Positions 28,127 through 36,153 of a DNA stretch of 49,849 nucleotides are shown here, piece after piece; position 1 is the first letter of the stretch, and every line of letters begins with the position of its first letter. The DNA comes from Rhizobiaceae bacterium. Lineage in GTDB: Bacteria > Pseudomonadota > Alphaproteobacteria > Rhizobiales > Rhizobiaceae. The notes under the pieces were generated by a model, which saw only the letters and a program-made list of their open reading frames with translations, searched no databases and had not been told where the DNA came from. The DNA is taken from contig JARGOF010000037.1 of NCBI GenBank assembly GCA_029212415.1, positions 1 to 49,849 of the forward strand, in the 5' to 3' direction. The translations under genes were made by a program, and so were the position numbers.

Positions 28127-28974
28127 CCGCAAACCCCTCTGCGGTGCGATATGATCTGCCGCTATTTGTACCTGCCAACAAACCTGAACGGTTGCCAAAG
28201 GCACTGGCGGCGGCCCATGACGCAGTGATCATAGACCTTGAGGACGCGGTTGCCGCTGCTGACAAGGAAGCGGCCCGGAATGCGTTATTTCACGCACGGT
28301 CAGCGTTGCAGAAAACGGATGTGGCCGTGTTTGTTCGTGTCAATGCGATAGAAACGCAATGGCACGCAGTTGACATCGGTCTTTGCGCTGAACTGCCGCT
28401 GGCGGGCATCATGCTACCGAAATCTGAATCGGGCGCGCAGATAGATCGGCTCCGGTCGGCGATTCCCGAGCGATTGATTTGTCTGGCCCTGGTCGAGACC
28501 GCTAAAGGTATCGATAATCTGCAAGAGATTGCGACGCGTGCTGATAGGCTGGCTTTTGGCTCAATTGACTACTGCGTCGACCTCGGGTGCGGTCACGACC
28601 GGTTGGCTCTTCTAGGACCACGACAAGCCTGTGTGACTGCCTCGAAACTCGCTGGTCTTCCCGCACCATTAGATGGGGTGACCACGACATTTCGAGATGT
28701 TGAAACGGTTCGCGACGATGCGGCCCATGCAGCAATGCTTGGATTTGGCGGCAAGATGCTGATTCATCCGGCACAGATCGAGCCCGCCCGCACCGGATTG
28801 GCGCCATCGCCTGAGATGGTCGCATGGGCCAATCGGATTCTGGCTGCCGGCACCAATGGTGCCACTGCGCTTGATGGCATGATGATTGACGAACCGGTCC
28901 TTCTCCGTGCGCAGGGCATTCGGGCTCGCGCGAAACGCACTGACACTCAACTTTGGAGGCGCCAACATGGGTGA
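28123..28974 (+). CDS. CitE-like CoA-ester lyase (HpcH/HpaI aldolase family)
   Basis: A 283-residue TIM-barrel lyase that makes or cleaves a 2-hydroxy or 3-hydroxy C-C bond in CoA esters such as malyl-, methylmalyl- or citramalyl-CoA. Visible: RYDLPLFVPANKPERLPKAL, DLEDAV, Arg72 in VFVRVNAIET, metal ligands Glu125 (LVETAKGI) and Asp149 (FGSIDYCVDLG), and GKMLIHPAQI. ATGA overlap with the MaoC gene. A MaoC hydratase next to a CitE lyase is the layout of itaconyl-CoA/mesaconyl-CoA degradation, with the CoA-transferase at 22610 as a possible third partner. Confidence 0.9.
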   Translation: MTANPSAVRYDLPLFVPANKPERLPKALAAAHDAVIIDLEDAVAAADKEAARNALFHARSALQKTDVAVFVRVNAIETQWHAVDIGLCAELPLAGIMLPKSESGAQIDRLRSAIPERLICLALVETAKGIDNLQEIATRADRLAFGSIDYCVDLGCGHDRLALLGPRQACVTASKLAGLPAPLDGVTTTFRDVETVRDDAAHAAMLGFGGKMLIHPAQIEPARTGLAPSPEMVAWANRILAAGTNGATALDGMMIDEPVLLRAQGIRARAKRTDTQLWRRQHG

Positions 28975-29710
28975 ACTGGTAAGCAGCTTTGAAGAGGGCA
29001 TCCTTCATCTCTTGTTGAATGTGCCAAAAAAGAAAAATGCACTGACTGATATTCTCCGAACTGAACTGCGCGATACGCTTGCCGCGTCACAAGGCGATGC
29101 AAAGGTTCGGGCCATTGTCATTTCAGGTGCAGGCGGCAGCTTTTGTTCAGGTGGCGACATCTCGGCGATGACCGGTGACCCTGAGGTTGCGCGCAAACGT
29201 ATGGCCATTCTTCATGAGGCGGTGCATTATCTGATGGCGGGTACAAAGCCAGTGGTGGCGGCGGTGAATGGTGCGGCATTCGGGGCTGGATTTTCTCTGG
29301 CACTGTGTTGTGATCAGGTTGTTGCCGATGATACTGCCCGATTCAGTGCTTCATTCGGACGGGTTGGATTGCCGCCCGATCTGGCGCTGTCGTGGAACCT
29401 GCCGCGGCGCGTCGGTGACGCAACCGCGCGATATATTCTGTTGTCCTGTGGAATTGTTTCCTCGCAGGAGGCTTCCGAAATCGGGATTGTGGATAAGCTG
29501 GTAGCGCCTGAGAGCCTTCTTGACGAGGCTAAGGCGCGCGCCAGGGAAATGGCCAGTTTCACACAGGAGTCCAAAGGCCATGTAAAATCTCTGGTGACCG
29601 CTGCGGCCGGATCGCTCGATGATCTTCTGAGCCGTGAAATGGATTCCTATATCGAACTGCTAAATTCAAAAGAGCACCGTGCGGCCCGTGAGGCCTTCCT
29701 GGCGAAGTAA
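28967..29710 (+). CDS. enoyl-CoA hydratase/isomerase family protein (PaaG-like)
   Basis: A 247-residue crotonase. Oxyanion loops FCSGGDISAM and NGAAFGAGFSLAL are present. The hydratase Glu in GGGxEL is replaced (FGAGFSL) and the PE Glu is Ser-Phe; Asp138 in LPPDLALSWNLPRRVG matches the Asp of PaaG/Eci-type isomerases. ATG 28967 follows GGAGG and overlaps the CitE gene by 8 bases. Last gene of this operon. Probably an enoyl-CoA isomerase and not a hydratase (inference). Confidence 0.88.
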   Translation: MGELVSSFEEGILHLLLNVPKKKNALTDILRTELRDTLAASQGDAKVRAIVISGAGGSFCSGGDISAMTGDPEVARKRMAILHEAVHYLMAGTKPVVAAVNGAAFGAGFSLALCCDQVVADDTARFSASFGRVGLPPDLALSWNLPRRVGDATARYILLSCGIVSSQEASEIGIVDKLVAPESLLDEAKARAREMASFTQESKGHVKSLVTAAAGSLDDLLSREMDSYIELLNSKEHRAAREAFLAK

Positions 29711-29931
29711 AATCAGATCCCCCGTGGAATATTTGCTTCAAAGGCTGCCGGTCCTCGGCCATCTAGGTCTTGCCACATTATCTAATATGAATTAGAAAAA
29801 ATGAGAGCAGGGAAAAACTGAAATTCGGATGAGCGAAATTTCCATTGATTTCCTTCATCATTTACTAAACGGAGTGGACGGGAAATGGTGCTTTTCAAAA
29901 GCTTCTTCGAAAAATGGAAAGGCCATACAGG
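29711..29931. promoter_or_regulatory. intergenic region upstream of the acyl-CoA ligase
   Basis: 221 bases, AT-rich, containing the best-formed ATTAGAAAA inverted repeat at 29778-29799. No terminator hairpin with a T-run is obvious after the crotonase gene. Confidence 0.55.
29778..29799. promoter_or_regulatory. ATTAGAAAA inverted repeat, site 2
   Basis: Arms TTATCTAAT and ATTAGAAAA around ATGA; 8 of 9 positions pair. About 130 bases before the ligase start at 29932. Same arm length and 4-base spacer as sites at 10328, 33195 and 37553. Confidence 0.6.
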
Positions 29932-31557
29932 ATGATACTTCCAAAGAAATCAACCTATGAAGATATCCGAGACAGTTTTTCGTGGGATCTGCCGGAAATC
30001 TATAATGCCGCTGGGGATCTCTGCGACCGTCATGTTGGACGAGCCAATCCTGCATTGGTTTTTGACACCGACGCAGGTGTCGAAACCTATAGCTTTGCCG
30101 AACTGCAAAGCGATGCCAATCGGTTCGCGGGTTTCCTGACCTCTTGCGGCATAACCAAGGGCGCGATCATTGGAATTGTCGCCCAGCCAGCCTATGCCGT
30201 GGCTGTGACGCATATCGGCGCGTGGAAATCTGGTGTGATCACAAGCCCAATCGCGACGCTTTTTGCAGAGGACGCCCTGGTTTATCGTTTCAAAAGCGGC
30301 GATATCAGGCTCGTTATTACGGACCCCGAAAACGAGGGCAAGGTAAAGGCCGCAGCCGCACAATGCCCGTCGGTCGATCAGGTGTTGGTCTTTTCCCGTG
30401 ATATGCCAAAAGGTGGGCCGCTCTGGGATGCTTTGCTGGATATGCCCACGAGTTTTGAAAATGTCCAGACCCGCAGCAACGATCCAATTTCGCTTAACTT
30501 TACTTCCGGGACGACGGGAATGCCAAAGGGCGTGTTGGCGCCGCATTCGCATGTACTGGGACAGGGTGCGGCGATGGAGTTTCTCTATGACTTTCCCGAA
30601 CCGGGCGATGTCATGTGGTCCCCTGCTGATTGGGCGTGGTTGGCGGGTCAGATGTGCACGCTCGCAGCTGGTCTTTTCATGGGTATGACAGTGGTTGCGC
30701 GCCCACGCGCCGGTTTCGATGCTGCTGACGCATTCAGGATTCTTGCACAACATAAAGTTACCCATACATTGTTGATCCCGACCATGATGAAACTGATGCG
30801 TCAGATTCCCATTGCGGATCAGCGGCGGGAGGACCTGAAAATCAAGGTGGTATCGACTGGCGGAGAGCCCTGTGGAGCCGAGTTGTATCGGTGGGTGGCA
30901 GACGTTTTCGAGGCGCCTTTGAACGAAACCTTTGGGCAGACCGAATGCGCTACCATGATCTGCAACAATAGATCGGTGATGGATGCCCCGTTTGGATGTT
31001 TGGGAAAGCCGACGCCTGGCCTGCATGCCGTCGTCTTGGGCTCTGACGGGCAGGAAGCGCCACGGGGTGAGATCGGAGAGATTGCTGCACACTTGCCGCA
31101 CCCGATCATTTTTACCAAATATCATGGTGATCCGACAGCAACGGCAGACAAGAAGTTGGGCAATTGGCTGATGACGGGCGATCTGGCGCGCTGTGACAAG
31201 GACGGGTACTTTTGGTATGTCGGTCGTGCAGATGATGTAATCACCAGTTCAGGTTACAGAATTGGGCCGAGTGAAGTCGAAGATGCCCTGCTCGGGCATC
31301 CGTTAGTCGCCATTGCCGCCGTCATTGGCTTGCCGGATCCTGAGCGAACAGAGCTTGTTTCGGCATATATTCAGCTTGTCGACGCGGAAGCCGGTTCTGA
31401 TGCTCTCAAGGAAGAGTTGAAGCTTTTTGTGCGGGATCGACTGGCCCGGCATGAAATTCCGCGGATCATTGAATTTGTTGACAAACTCCCGATGACGGCA
31501 ACCGGCAAGGTGATGCGCAAATCCCTGCGCACTCAGGTCCTGGCGGAAATAACCTGA
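29932..31557 (+). CDS. acyl-CoA synthetase (AMP-forming; acetyl/medium-chain type)
   Basis: A 541-residue adenylate-forming ligase closer to the AcsA/ACSM branch than to FadD. Motifs: FTSGTTGMPKGVLAPH (about residue 195), WSPADWAWLAG, NETFGQTEC, TGDLARCDKDGYFWYVGRADDVITSSGYRIGP and the catalytic Lys in TATGKVMRKSL near the end. ATG 29932 has GGAAAGG upstream. Monocistronic; its stop is 12 bases from the converging tetR stop. Likely activates a short or medium acid before beta-oxidation. Confidence 0.93.
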   Translation: MILPKKSTYEDIRDSFSWDLPEIYNAAGDLCDRHVGRANPALVFDTDAGVETYSFAELQSDANRFAGFLTSCGITKGAIIGIVAQPAYAVAVTHIGAWKSGVITSPIATLFAEDALVYRFKSGDIRLVITDPENEGKVKAAAAQCPSVDQVLVFSRDMPKGGPLWDALLDMPTSFENVQTRSNDPISLNFTSGTTGMPKGVLAPHSHVLGQGAAMEFLYDFPEPGDVMWSPADWAWLAGQMCTLAAGLFMGMTVVARPRAGFDAADAFRILAQHKVTHTLLIPTMMKLMRQIPIADQRREDLKIKVVSTGGEPCGAELYRWVADVFEAPLNETFGQTECATMICNNRSVMDAPFGCLGKPTPGLHAVVLGSDGQEAPRGEIGEIAAHLPHPIIFTKYHGDPTATADKKLGNWLMTGDLARCDKDGYFWYVGRADDVITSSGYRIGPSEVEDALLGHPLVAIAAVIGLPDPERTELVSAYIQLVDAEAGSDALKEELKLFVRDRLARHEIPRIIEFVDKLPMTATGKVMRKSLRTQVLAEIT

Positions 31558-31569
31558 TGTTTGCCTGCG

Positions 31570-32229
31570 TCAGGTGGCGGGGGGCGGTGCAATCAGCCCG
31601 TTAAGGATCATTTCGGTAAAATCATGCGCAACGCTTGCGGCAGGACCGTTTTCCGGCTTGTACCACTCTACAGACCAACTCATGGCGCCAAGAATGAACA
31701 TACGGATCGCCGAAAGGTTCAGGTCTTGACGCAACTGGCCGTTTGCGGCGGCATCACGCAGTAATTTGCGCCAGACCTCGCCGTATTTTGCTTCGTTTGA
31801 ACTATGCAACGCCTGAATATGTTTCGGTACCTGGCCATTCAGCTTTGTATTGGCTCGCGCATATTCACTACGTTCAATCAGGCACCGCAAATGAACATCG
31901 ATGGCTGTTTTCAAGCGGGTCAGGTTGTCGGTGCCCTCGGGCAATTCATCCAAACGGGCCATGACAGTCCTGTAGGTATAGCTTACACCCCGCGCCATTA
32001 CCTCAGCGGTCAGTTCCTCTCGTGAGGAAAAATGATAGTAGATACTGCCCGTTTTGATCTCGGCAACCTTGGCGATATCGGACAGGCGGGTACGCGAAAA
32101 CCCCTTGCGGCTGAATACAAAAGCTGCCGCATCCAGGATACGCTCACGCGTTTTTGCTGATTTGTTGCCTGGGATATCTGTAGGTTCCCCTTTCTCTTCC
32201 TCGTCGAGCGGCGTACCTGTGTTATCCAT
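31570..32229 (-). CDS. TetR/AcrR family transcriptional regulator
   Basis: A 219-residue regulator with helix-turn-helix TRLSDIAKVAEIKTGSIYYHFSSREELTAEVM after a longer, charged N-terminus (LDEEEKGEPTDIPGNKSAKTRERILDAA). ATG 32229 has AGAAGGG upstream; an ATG ten codons before lacks a site. It follows the SDR gene by 50 bases on the same strand, so it is probably autoregulated through the 33.0-33.27 kb divergent promoter, opposite the TRAP operon. Confidence 0.92.
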   Translation of the reverse strand: MDNTGTPLDEEEKGEPTDIPGNKSAKTRERILDAAAFVFSRKGFSRTRLSDIAKVAEIKTGSIYYHFSSREELTAEVMARGVSYTYRTVMARLDELPEGTDNLTRLKTAIDVHLRCLIERSEYARANTKLNGQVPKHIQALHSSNEAKYGEVWRKLLRDAAANGQLRQDLNLSAIRMFILGAMSWSVEWYKPENGPAASVAHDFTEMILNGLIAPPPAT

Positions 32230-32279
32230 TTGGACCGTTATCCCTTCTGTGCATTCCATGCGCGCATCGCGGTATCGGA

Positions 32280-33041
32280 TCAGACCGCATATCCCCCGTC
32301 TGCCATAATATGTTGTCCGGTCACAAATGACGAGTCCTCCGAGAGCAAAAACCCGACCAATTTGGCCACCTCTGTCGACGTGCCAAACCGGCGCAGGGCA
32401 ATATTTTCGCGGGATTTTTCAAGGAATTTCTGATTGAATGATCCGGCATCAACCAGCGGTCCGAACATGCCGTCTTCAAGCAATCCAACACCAACGGCAT
32501 TGGCGCGAACCCCGAACTTACCCTCCTCAACTGCGACCCCTCTGGCAAAAGTCTCGATCGCGGATTTTGGCCCGACCGACAGAATGTCCGTGGACGCATA
32601 TCGTCCCAGTGCGGCGGTCGTTATCGCCACCATTGCGCCTTTGGTTTTGCGGAGATGCGGGATGGCTGCATGGATCACGTTATATGCAGCAAAAGTATCA
32701 GACTCAAAGGTCTTGCGCAGCAATTTTGGTGTCAGGTTGCTCATATGGACCATTTCAATAAATGGACCGTGGGCGGTGACAAGTGAGTGGATACCATCAT
32801 GGTCCTTGGCCAATTGGTCCACGGTTGTGCTCACGGCTTCATCATCACGCAGGTCGAGTTCAATTGCGATAGCCACACCCCCGGCTTTGCTCAATTCCTC
32901 TGCCAAAGCTTCGGCTTTTTCGCGGTTGCGTAGATAGGTAAAAGCCACTCCCTTGCCGCGTTCAGAAAGCTCCCTTGCAATTGCGGCGCCGATCCCGCCG
33001 CTGCCGCCAGTTATCAGTGCGATGCCGTTGTGATCTGTCAT
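32280..33041 (-). CDS. SDR-family protein lacking the catalytic tyrosine
   Basis: A 253-residue protein with a clear SDR cofactor motif (TGGSGGIGAAIA) and Rossmann strands, and the C-terminal end TGQHIMADGGYAV. In the active-site region, GRYASTDILSVGPKSAIETFA, the Lys is kept (Lys159) but the YxxxK Tyr is Ser155, the YX6K position is Ile, and the catalytic Ser position reads Thr-Thr. Tyr148 is nearby but out of register. It may be an atypical reductase (FabI/FabL-like shift) or a non-catalytic protein. AAGGA precedes ATG 33041. Divergent from dctP and upstream of tetR. Confidence 0.85.
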   Translation of the reverse strand: MTDHNGIALITGGSGGIGAAIARELSERGKGVAFTYLRNREKAEALAEELSKAGGVAIAIELDLRDDEAVSTTVDQLAKDHDGIHSLVTAHGPFIEMVHMSNLTPKLLRKTFESDTFAAYNVIHAAIPHLRKTKGAMVAITTAALGRYASTDILSVGPKSAIETFARGVAVEEGKFGVRANAVGVGLLEDGMFGPLVDAGSFNQKFLEKSRENIALRRFGTSTEVAKLVGFLLSEDSSFVTGQHIMADGGYAV

Positions 33042-33194
33042 GTCGTCCTTTATCCACCACCTGTTTCGGGGTATGCAAAAATGCAAACCATTTTTCGAAT
33101 CATAAATCGAATTTCTGAACCCCTATGCTTGAAGCTGATATCCCGGAGCCATTTATAGGGTAGTTGTTTCACGTTGCCTCTTGCAGGTCAAAGT

Positions 33195-33216
33195 TTTTCT
33201 TATTAAGATTAGAAAA
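33195..33216. promoter_or_regulatory. ATTAGAAAA inverted repeat, site 3
   Basis: Arms TTTTCTTAT and ATTAGAAAA around TAAG; 8 of 9 positions pair. It lies 50 bases before the dctP start and about 155 before the divergent SDR start. Confidence 0.6.
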
Positions 33217-33266
33217 TAGCGGCTCGCAGAAAGTGCCGATAACGCATTCGTAATGGGAGGAATACT

Positions 33267-34292
33267 ATGAGTTTTTCAATGAAATTAGCCGGGGTTGTCG
33301 CGGGGCTTACGTTGCTGGCAGGGCAGGCGAGCGCCGAAACGACACTTCGCTATTCCAACTGGTTGCCACAGGGGCATGTCATTCTCGAGAATGCCATCAA
33401 CCCCTTTATCGAGGAAGTGCAGGAAAAAACTGAAGGCCGCATTTCTATTGAGACTCTACCAAAAGTTATCGGTACGGTGCCTGGGCAATATGATGTTGCG
33501 GTGGATGGTCTGGCTGATATTGCCTTTATCATCATGGGCTACACACCCGGTCGTTTCCCGCTAAGCGAGGTGGTGGAATTGCCATTCGTCGGCAACGATC
33601 CTGAGGCAATCAGTATCGCATACTGGCGTGTCTATCATGAGCAGCTTGAAAAATACGGTGAGTTCAAGGGTGTCAAGTTGCTCAGCCTGTCGGTTGCCGC
33701 ACCGTCGCATATTGTAACACGCAATGCCCCTGTCGAGGAATTCAGCGACCTGGCCGGCCTGAAAATGCGCAATCCAATTGCCAGTTTCATTCCAGCAGCC
33801 GAGGCCATGGGCACTGTACCGATCAACAAGCCTATCTCTGAAGTTTATGAACTTGCTTCCAGCGGCGTCGTCGACGGAGCCTTTGCCCCTTTGGACTCGC
33901 AGAAAAGCTTCAAGCTCATGGATGTGTTGCCTTATATGACCATTGTTGAGGGTGGTTTGTTCAGCCCCGGTTTGGCCTTGGTGATGAATCTGGAGAGCTG
34001 GAATGCTCTTAGCCCCGAAGATCAGCAGATCGTCATGATGGCGGCCGGCGAAAAAATGGGCGGACGGATTGGTGCTGGATACGCTGCCGCGGATAAAGTT
34101 GCGCGGACCGAAATGGAAGCAAAAGATGGGGCAATTGTACAAATGGCCAGTCCTGAGTTGATGGCCGCATTGCATGAAAAACTCGACTTTGTTCGCCAAG
34201 CATGGATTGAAAAGGCTAGGGAGGCCGGCGTTGAAAATCCAGGGGCCATTGCAGATGCGCTGCGCGATACCGTTGGTTTGTTGCAGGAATGA
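33267..34292 (+). CDS. dctP: TRAP transporter periplasmic solute-binding protein (DctP family)
   Basis: A 341-residue periplasmic binding protein. Signal peptide MSFSMKLAGVVAGLTLLAGQASA with cleavage before ETTLRYSNW. The DctP fold shows in the KIRN-type core GLKMRNPIASFIPAAEAMGTVPINKPISEVYELASSGVVDGAF, whose Arg normally binds the ligand carboxylate. GGGAGG 6 bases before ATG. First gene of dctPQM. Substrate is probably an organic acid; identity unknown. Confidence 0.94.
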   Translation: MSFSMKLAGVVAGLTLLAGQASAETTLRYSNWLPQGHVILENAINPFIEEVQEKTEGRISIETLPKVIGTVPGQYDVAVDGLADIAFIIMGYTPGRFPLSEVVELPFVGNDPEAISIAYWRVYHEQLEKYGEFKGVKLLSLSVAAPSHIVTRNAPVEEFSDLAGLKMRNPIASFIPAAEAMGTVPINKPISEVYELASSGVVDGAFAPLDSQKSFKLMDVLPYMTIVEGGLFSPGLALVMNLESWNALSPEDQQIVMMAAGEKMGGRIGAGYAAADKVARTEMEAKDGAIVQMASPELMAALHEKLDFVRQAWIEKAREAGVENPGAIADALRDTVGLLQE

Positions 34293-34810
34293 GTGAAGAT
34301 AATCGCTCTGTCAGACCGGCCCGAGGAAAACCTCGGGCCGGTTTGCTGCGTGTGTTGAACTGGCTGTCGGGCGCTGCCTTGCTGAGCATGATGGTCCTCA
34401 TGACGCTGGACGTTATGGGCAGGGAACTGCTGGGTCGCCCGCTGGTTGGCGCGCTTGAGCTGATAGAACTGACGCTTGTCGTTGCAGTATTTGCCGCCCT
34501 CCCGATGGCCTCCTGGCGAGAGGACCACATTGTTGCTGATCTGTTCGATCCGATCCTCAGCCCCTTTGTGAAGCGGATATTGCGTGCTTTCGGCTGTTTG
34601 TTGGCCGCGATTGTGTTCGCGATTGTTTTGCCCACGCTCTGGAAGCTGGCCAAGCGAAGCGAATCTTTTGGCGATACAACCCCGCAACTCGGTCTTCCGC
34701 TATCCTGGGTCATATTTGTAATCTGCGCCTTGTGCGCAATAACGTCACTGACGTTTCTCGTGCGAGCGGTGGTTGTGCTGCGTGATGCGCCGGAAAAAAA
34801 TTGGGTTTGA
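34289..34810 (+). CDS. dctQ: TRAP transporter small permease (DctQ family)
   Basis: A 173-residue membrane protein with four transmembrane helices and the DctQ signature MTLDVMGRELLGRPLVGALELIE. The ATG at 34289 overlaps the dctP stop (ATGA). A strong hairpin (34315-34342) lies in what would be codons 9-18, a charged Arg/Pro stretch without family resemblance, so an internal start near GTG 34352 is an alternative. Confidence 0.9.
   Translation: MSEDNRSVRPARGKPRAGLLRVLNWLSGAALLSMMVLMTLDVMGRELLGRPLVGALELIELTLVVAVFAALPMASWREDHIVADLFDPILSPFVKRILRAFGCLLAAIVFAIVLPTLWKLAKRSESFGDTTPQLGLPLSWVIFVICALCAITSLTFLVRAVVVLRDAPEKNWV
34315..34342 (+). terminator. strong stem-loop between dctP and dctQ
   Basis: A perfect 12-bp stem (ACCGGCCCGAGG / CCTCGGGCCGGT) with AAAA loop, followed by TTTG. 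It is GC-rich and just after the dctP stop, so it probably protects the dctP message or partly terminates, giving more binding protein than permease. The short T-run argues against full termination. Confidence 0.75.
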
Positions 34811-34814
34811 CCAA

Positions 34815-36107
34815 ATGACTTTGGCCGCGATCGGTTTTCTGTTTGTATTTGCCTTGATATTTGCCCGTGTTCCGGTAGCGATTGCTCTCATAACCGTCGG
34901 AACTGCGGGCATGGCCTGGACTCTTGGCAGCAAGCTGGCGCTGGCTTCCTTGGCGCTGACGTTCAAGGAAACAACACTGACCTACACGCTGTCAGTCATT
35001 CCGCTTTTCATCCTGATGGGCAATATTGTGGGGCGTAGCGGGCTTGCCGAGGAATTATACGACGCAGCGCGTGCGGTTGTCGGTCGCTTTCGGGGCGGGT
35101 TGGCCTTTGCAACGATCCTGTCCTGCGGTGGGTTCGCTGCAGTGTCTGGGTCCAGTGTCGCCACGGCTGTCACCATGTCACAGGTGGCCGTGCCGGAGAT
35201 GCGAAAACGCGGGTATTCTGACCGACTGGCAACCGGTGCTGTCGCTGCAGGGGGGACTTTGGGTATTCTGATTCCGCCGAGTGTCATTATGGTTATCTAT
35301 GGCGTCGCGACGGAAACCCATATTGGCAAGCTGTTTTCCGCTGGCCTGATTCCGGGCTTGTTGGGGGTTGTCGGCTATTGTCTGGCGATTGCATGGACGG
35401 TTTGGCGAGATCCCGTATCTGCACCTGCTGGCGTTCGCGTTCCGCTGGAGGAGGCGCTGCGTGCATTCGTCAAGGTCTGGGCCGTATTGTTGTTGTTCGT
35501 GGTCGTGGTTGGCGGCATTTATGGCGGCATCTTCACGCCGACTGAAGCCGCGGGTATCGGGGCCTCGTGCAGCTTGCTGATCTCGATCCTGAGGCGAAAG
35601 CTGTCATGGTCCATCTTCGGCCGCATTATTGTTGAGAGCACAACAACCACCGCCAGTATCTTTGTCATTCTTATCGGCGCAACCGTCTTTGCCGAATTCT
35701 TGAATTTCACCGGCGCCCACGAGAGCGTGCTCGCCGTGGTGCGCGACGGAGAATTGGCGCCGTGGATGGTTATTGCGATAATTCTTGCGATCTATCTGGT
35801 GCTTGGTTGTGTGCTGGAAAGCCTGTCTATGATGCTGCTGACCATTCCATTGTTTTTCCCGGTCGTCATGGGGCTGGGATACGATCCCGTTTGGTTTGGG
35901 ATCATAGTCGTGATGGTGGTCGAGATCGGGCTGATCACGCCACCATTCGGCATGAACCTGTTTGTTCTGCGATCTGTGGTGACAGATGTTTCGTTGATGA
36001 CGCTCTATCGTGGCGCGGTTCCCTTTGTTGTGGCGGATTTGGTTCGTCTTGTGTTGATCGCGGCCTTTCCAGTGCTGGCGCTGTTCCTGCCGGACCTGCT
36101 GTTTTGA
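34815..36107 (+). CDS. dctM: TRAP transporter large permease (DctM family)
   Basis: A 430-residue, about 12-helix membrane protein that carries the substrate path. Features: FARVPVAIALITVG at the N-terminus, GIYGGIFTPTEAAGIGA in the middle, LGCVLESLSMMLLTIPLFFPVV and ITPPFGMNLFVLRSV near the C-terminus, all DctM hallmarks. It begins 4 bases after the dctQ stop. Its 3' end converges with the acyl-CoA dehydrogenase, separated by a bidirectional hairpin. Confidence 0.95.
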   Translation: MTLAAIGFLFVFALIFARVPVAIALITVGTAGMAWTLGSKLALASLALTFKETTLTYTLSVIPLFILMGNIVGRSGLAEELYDAARAVVGRFRGGLAFATILSCGGFAAVSGSSVATAVTMSQVAVPEMRKRGYSDRLATGAVAAGGTLGILIPPSVIMVIYGVATETHIGKLFSAGLIPGLLGVVGYCLAIAWTVWRDPVSAPAGVRVPLEEALRAFVKVWAVLLLFVVVVGGIYGGIFTPTEAAGIGASCSLLISILRRKLSWSIFGRIIVESTTTTASIFVILIGATVFAEFLNFTGAHESVLAVVRDGELAPWMVIAIILAIYLVLGCVLESLSMMLLTIPLFFPVVMGLGYDPVWFGIIVVMVVEIGLITPPFGMNLFVLRSVVTDVSLMTLYRGAVPFVVADLVRLVLIAAFPVLALFLPDLLF

Positions 36108-36130
36108 TCACCAAAGGCGATTGTTTTGGG

Positions 36131-36153
36131 AAAGCCGCTTAGGTGCGGCTTTT
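36131..36153. terminator. bidirectional terminator between dctM and acyl-CoA dehydrogenase
   Basis: An 8-bp stem, AAAGCCGC / GCGGCTTT, with loop TTAGGT. It has a T-run on both strands (CTTTT on plus, GCTTTC on minus). It overlaps the last codons of the leftward gene and ends both convergent units. Confidence 0.75.

Noticed and set aside
29950-31125. 391-codon minus-strand frame opposite the acyl-CoA ligase
   Set aside because: Long but wholly antisense to a gene with complete ligase motifs; no start context or domain.
33093-33116. TCGAAT direct/inverted repeat upstream of the SDR-tetR unit as an operator
   Set aside because: Short and imperfect (TTCGA...TCGAA in AT-rich DNA), not found elsewhere in the window.
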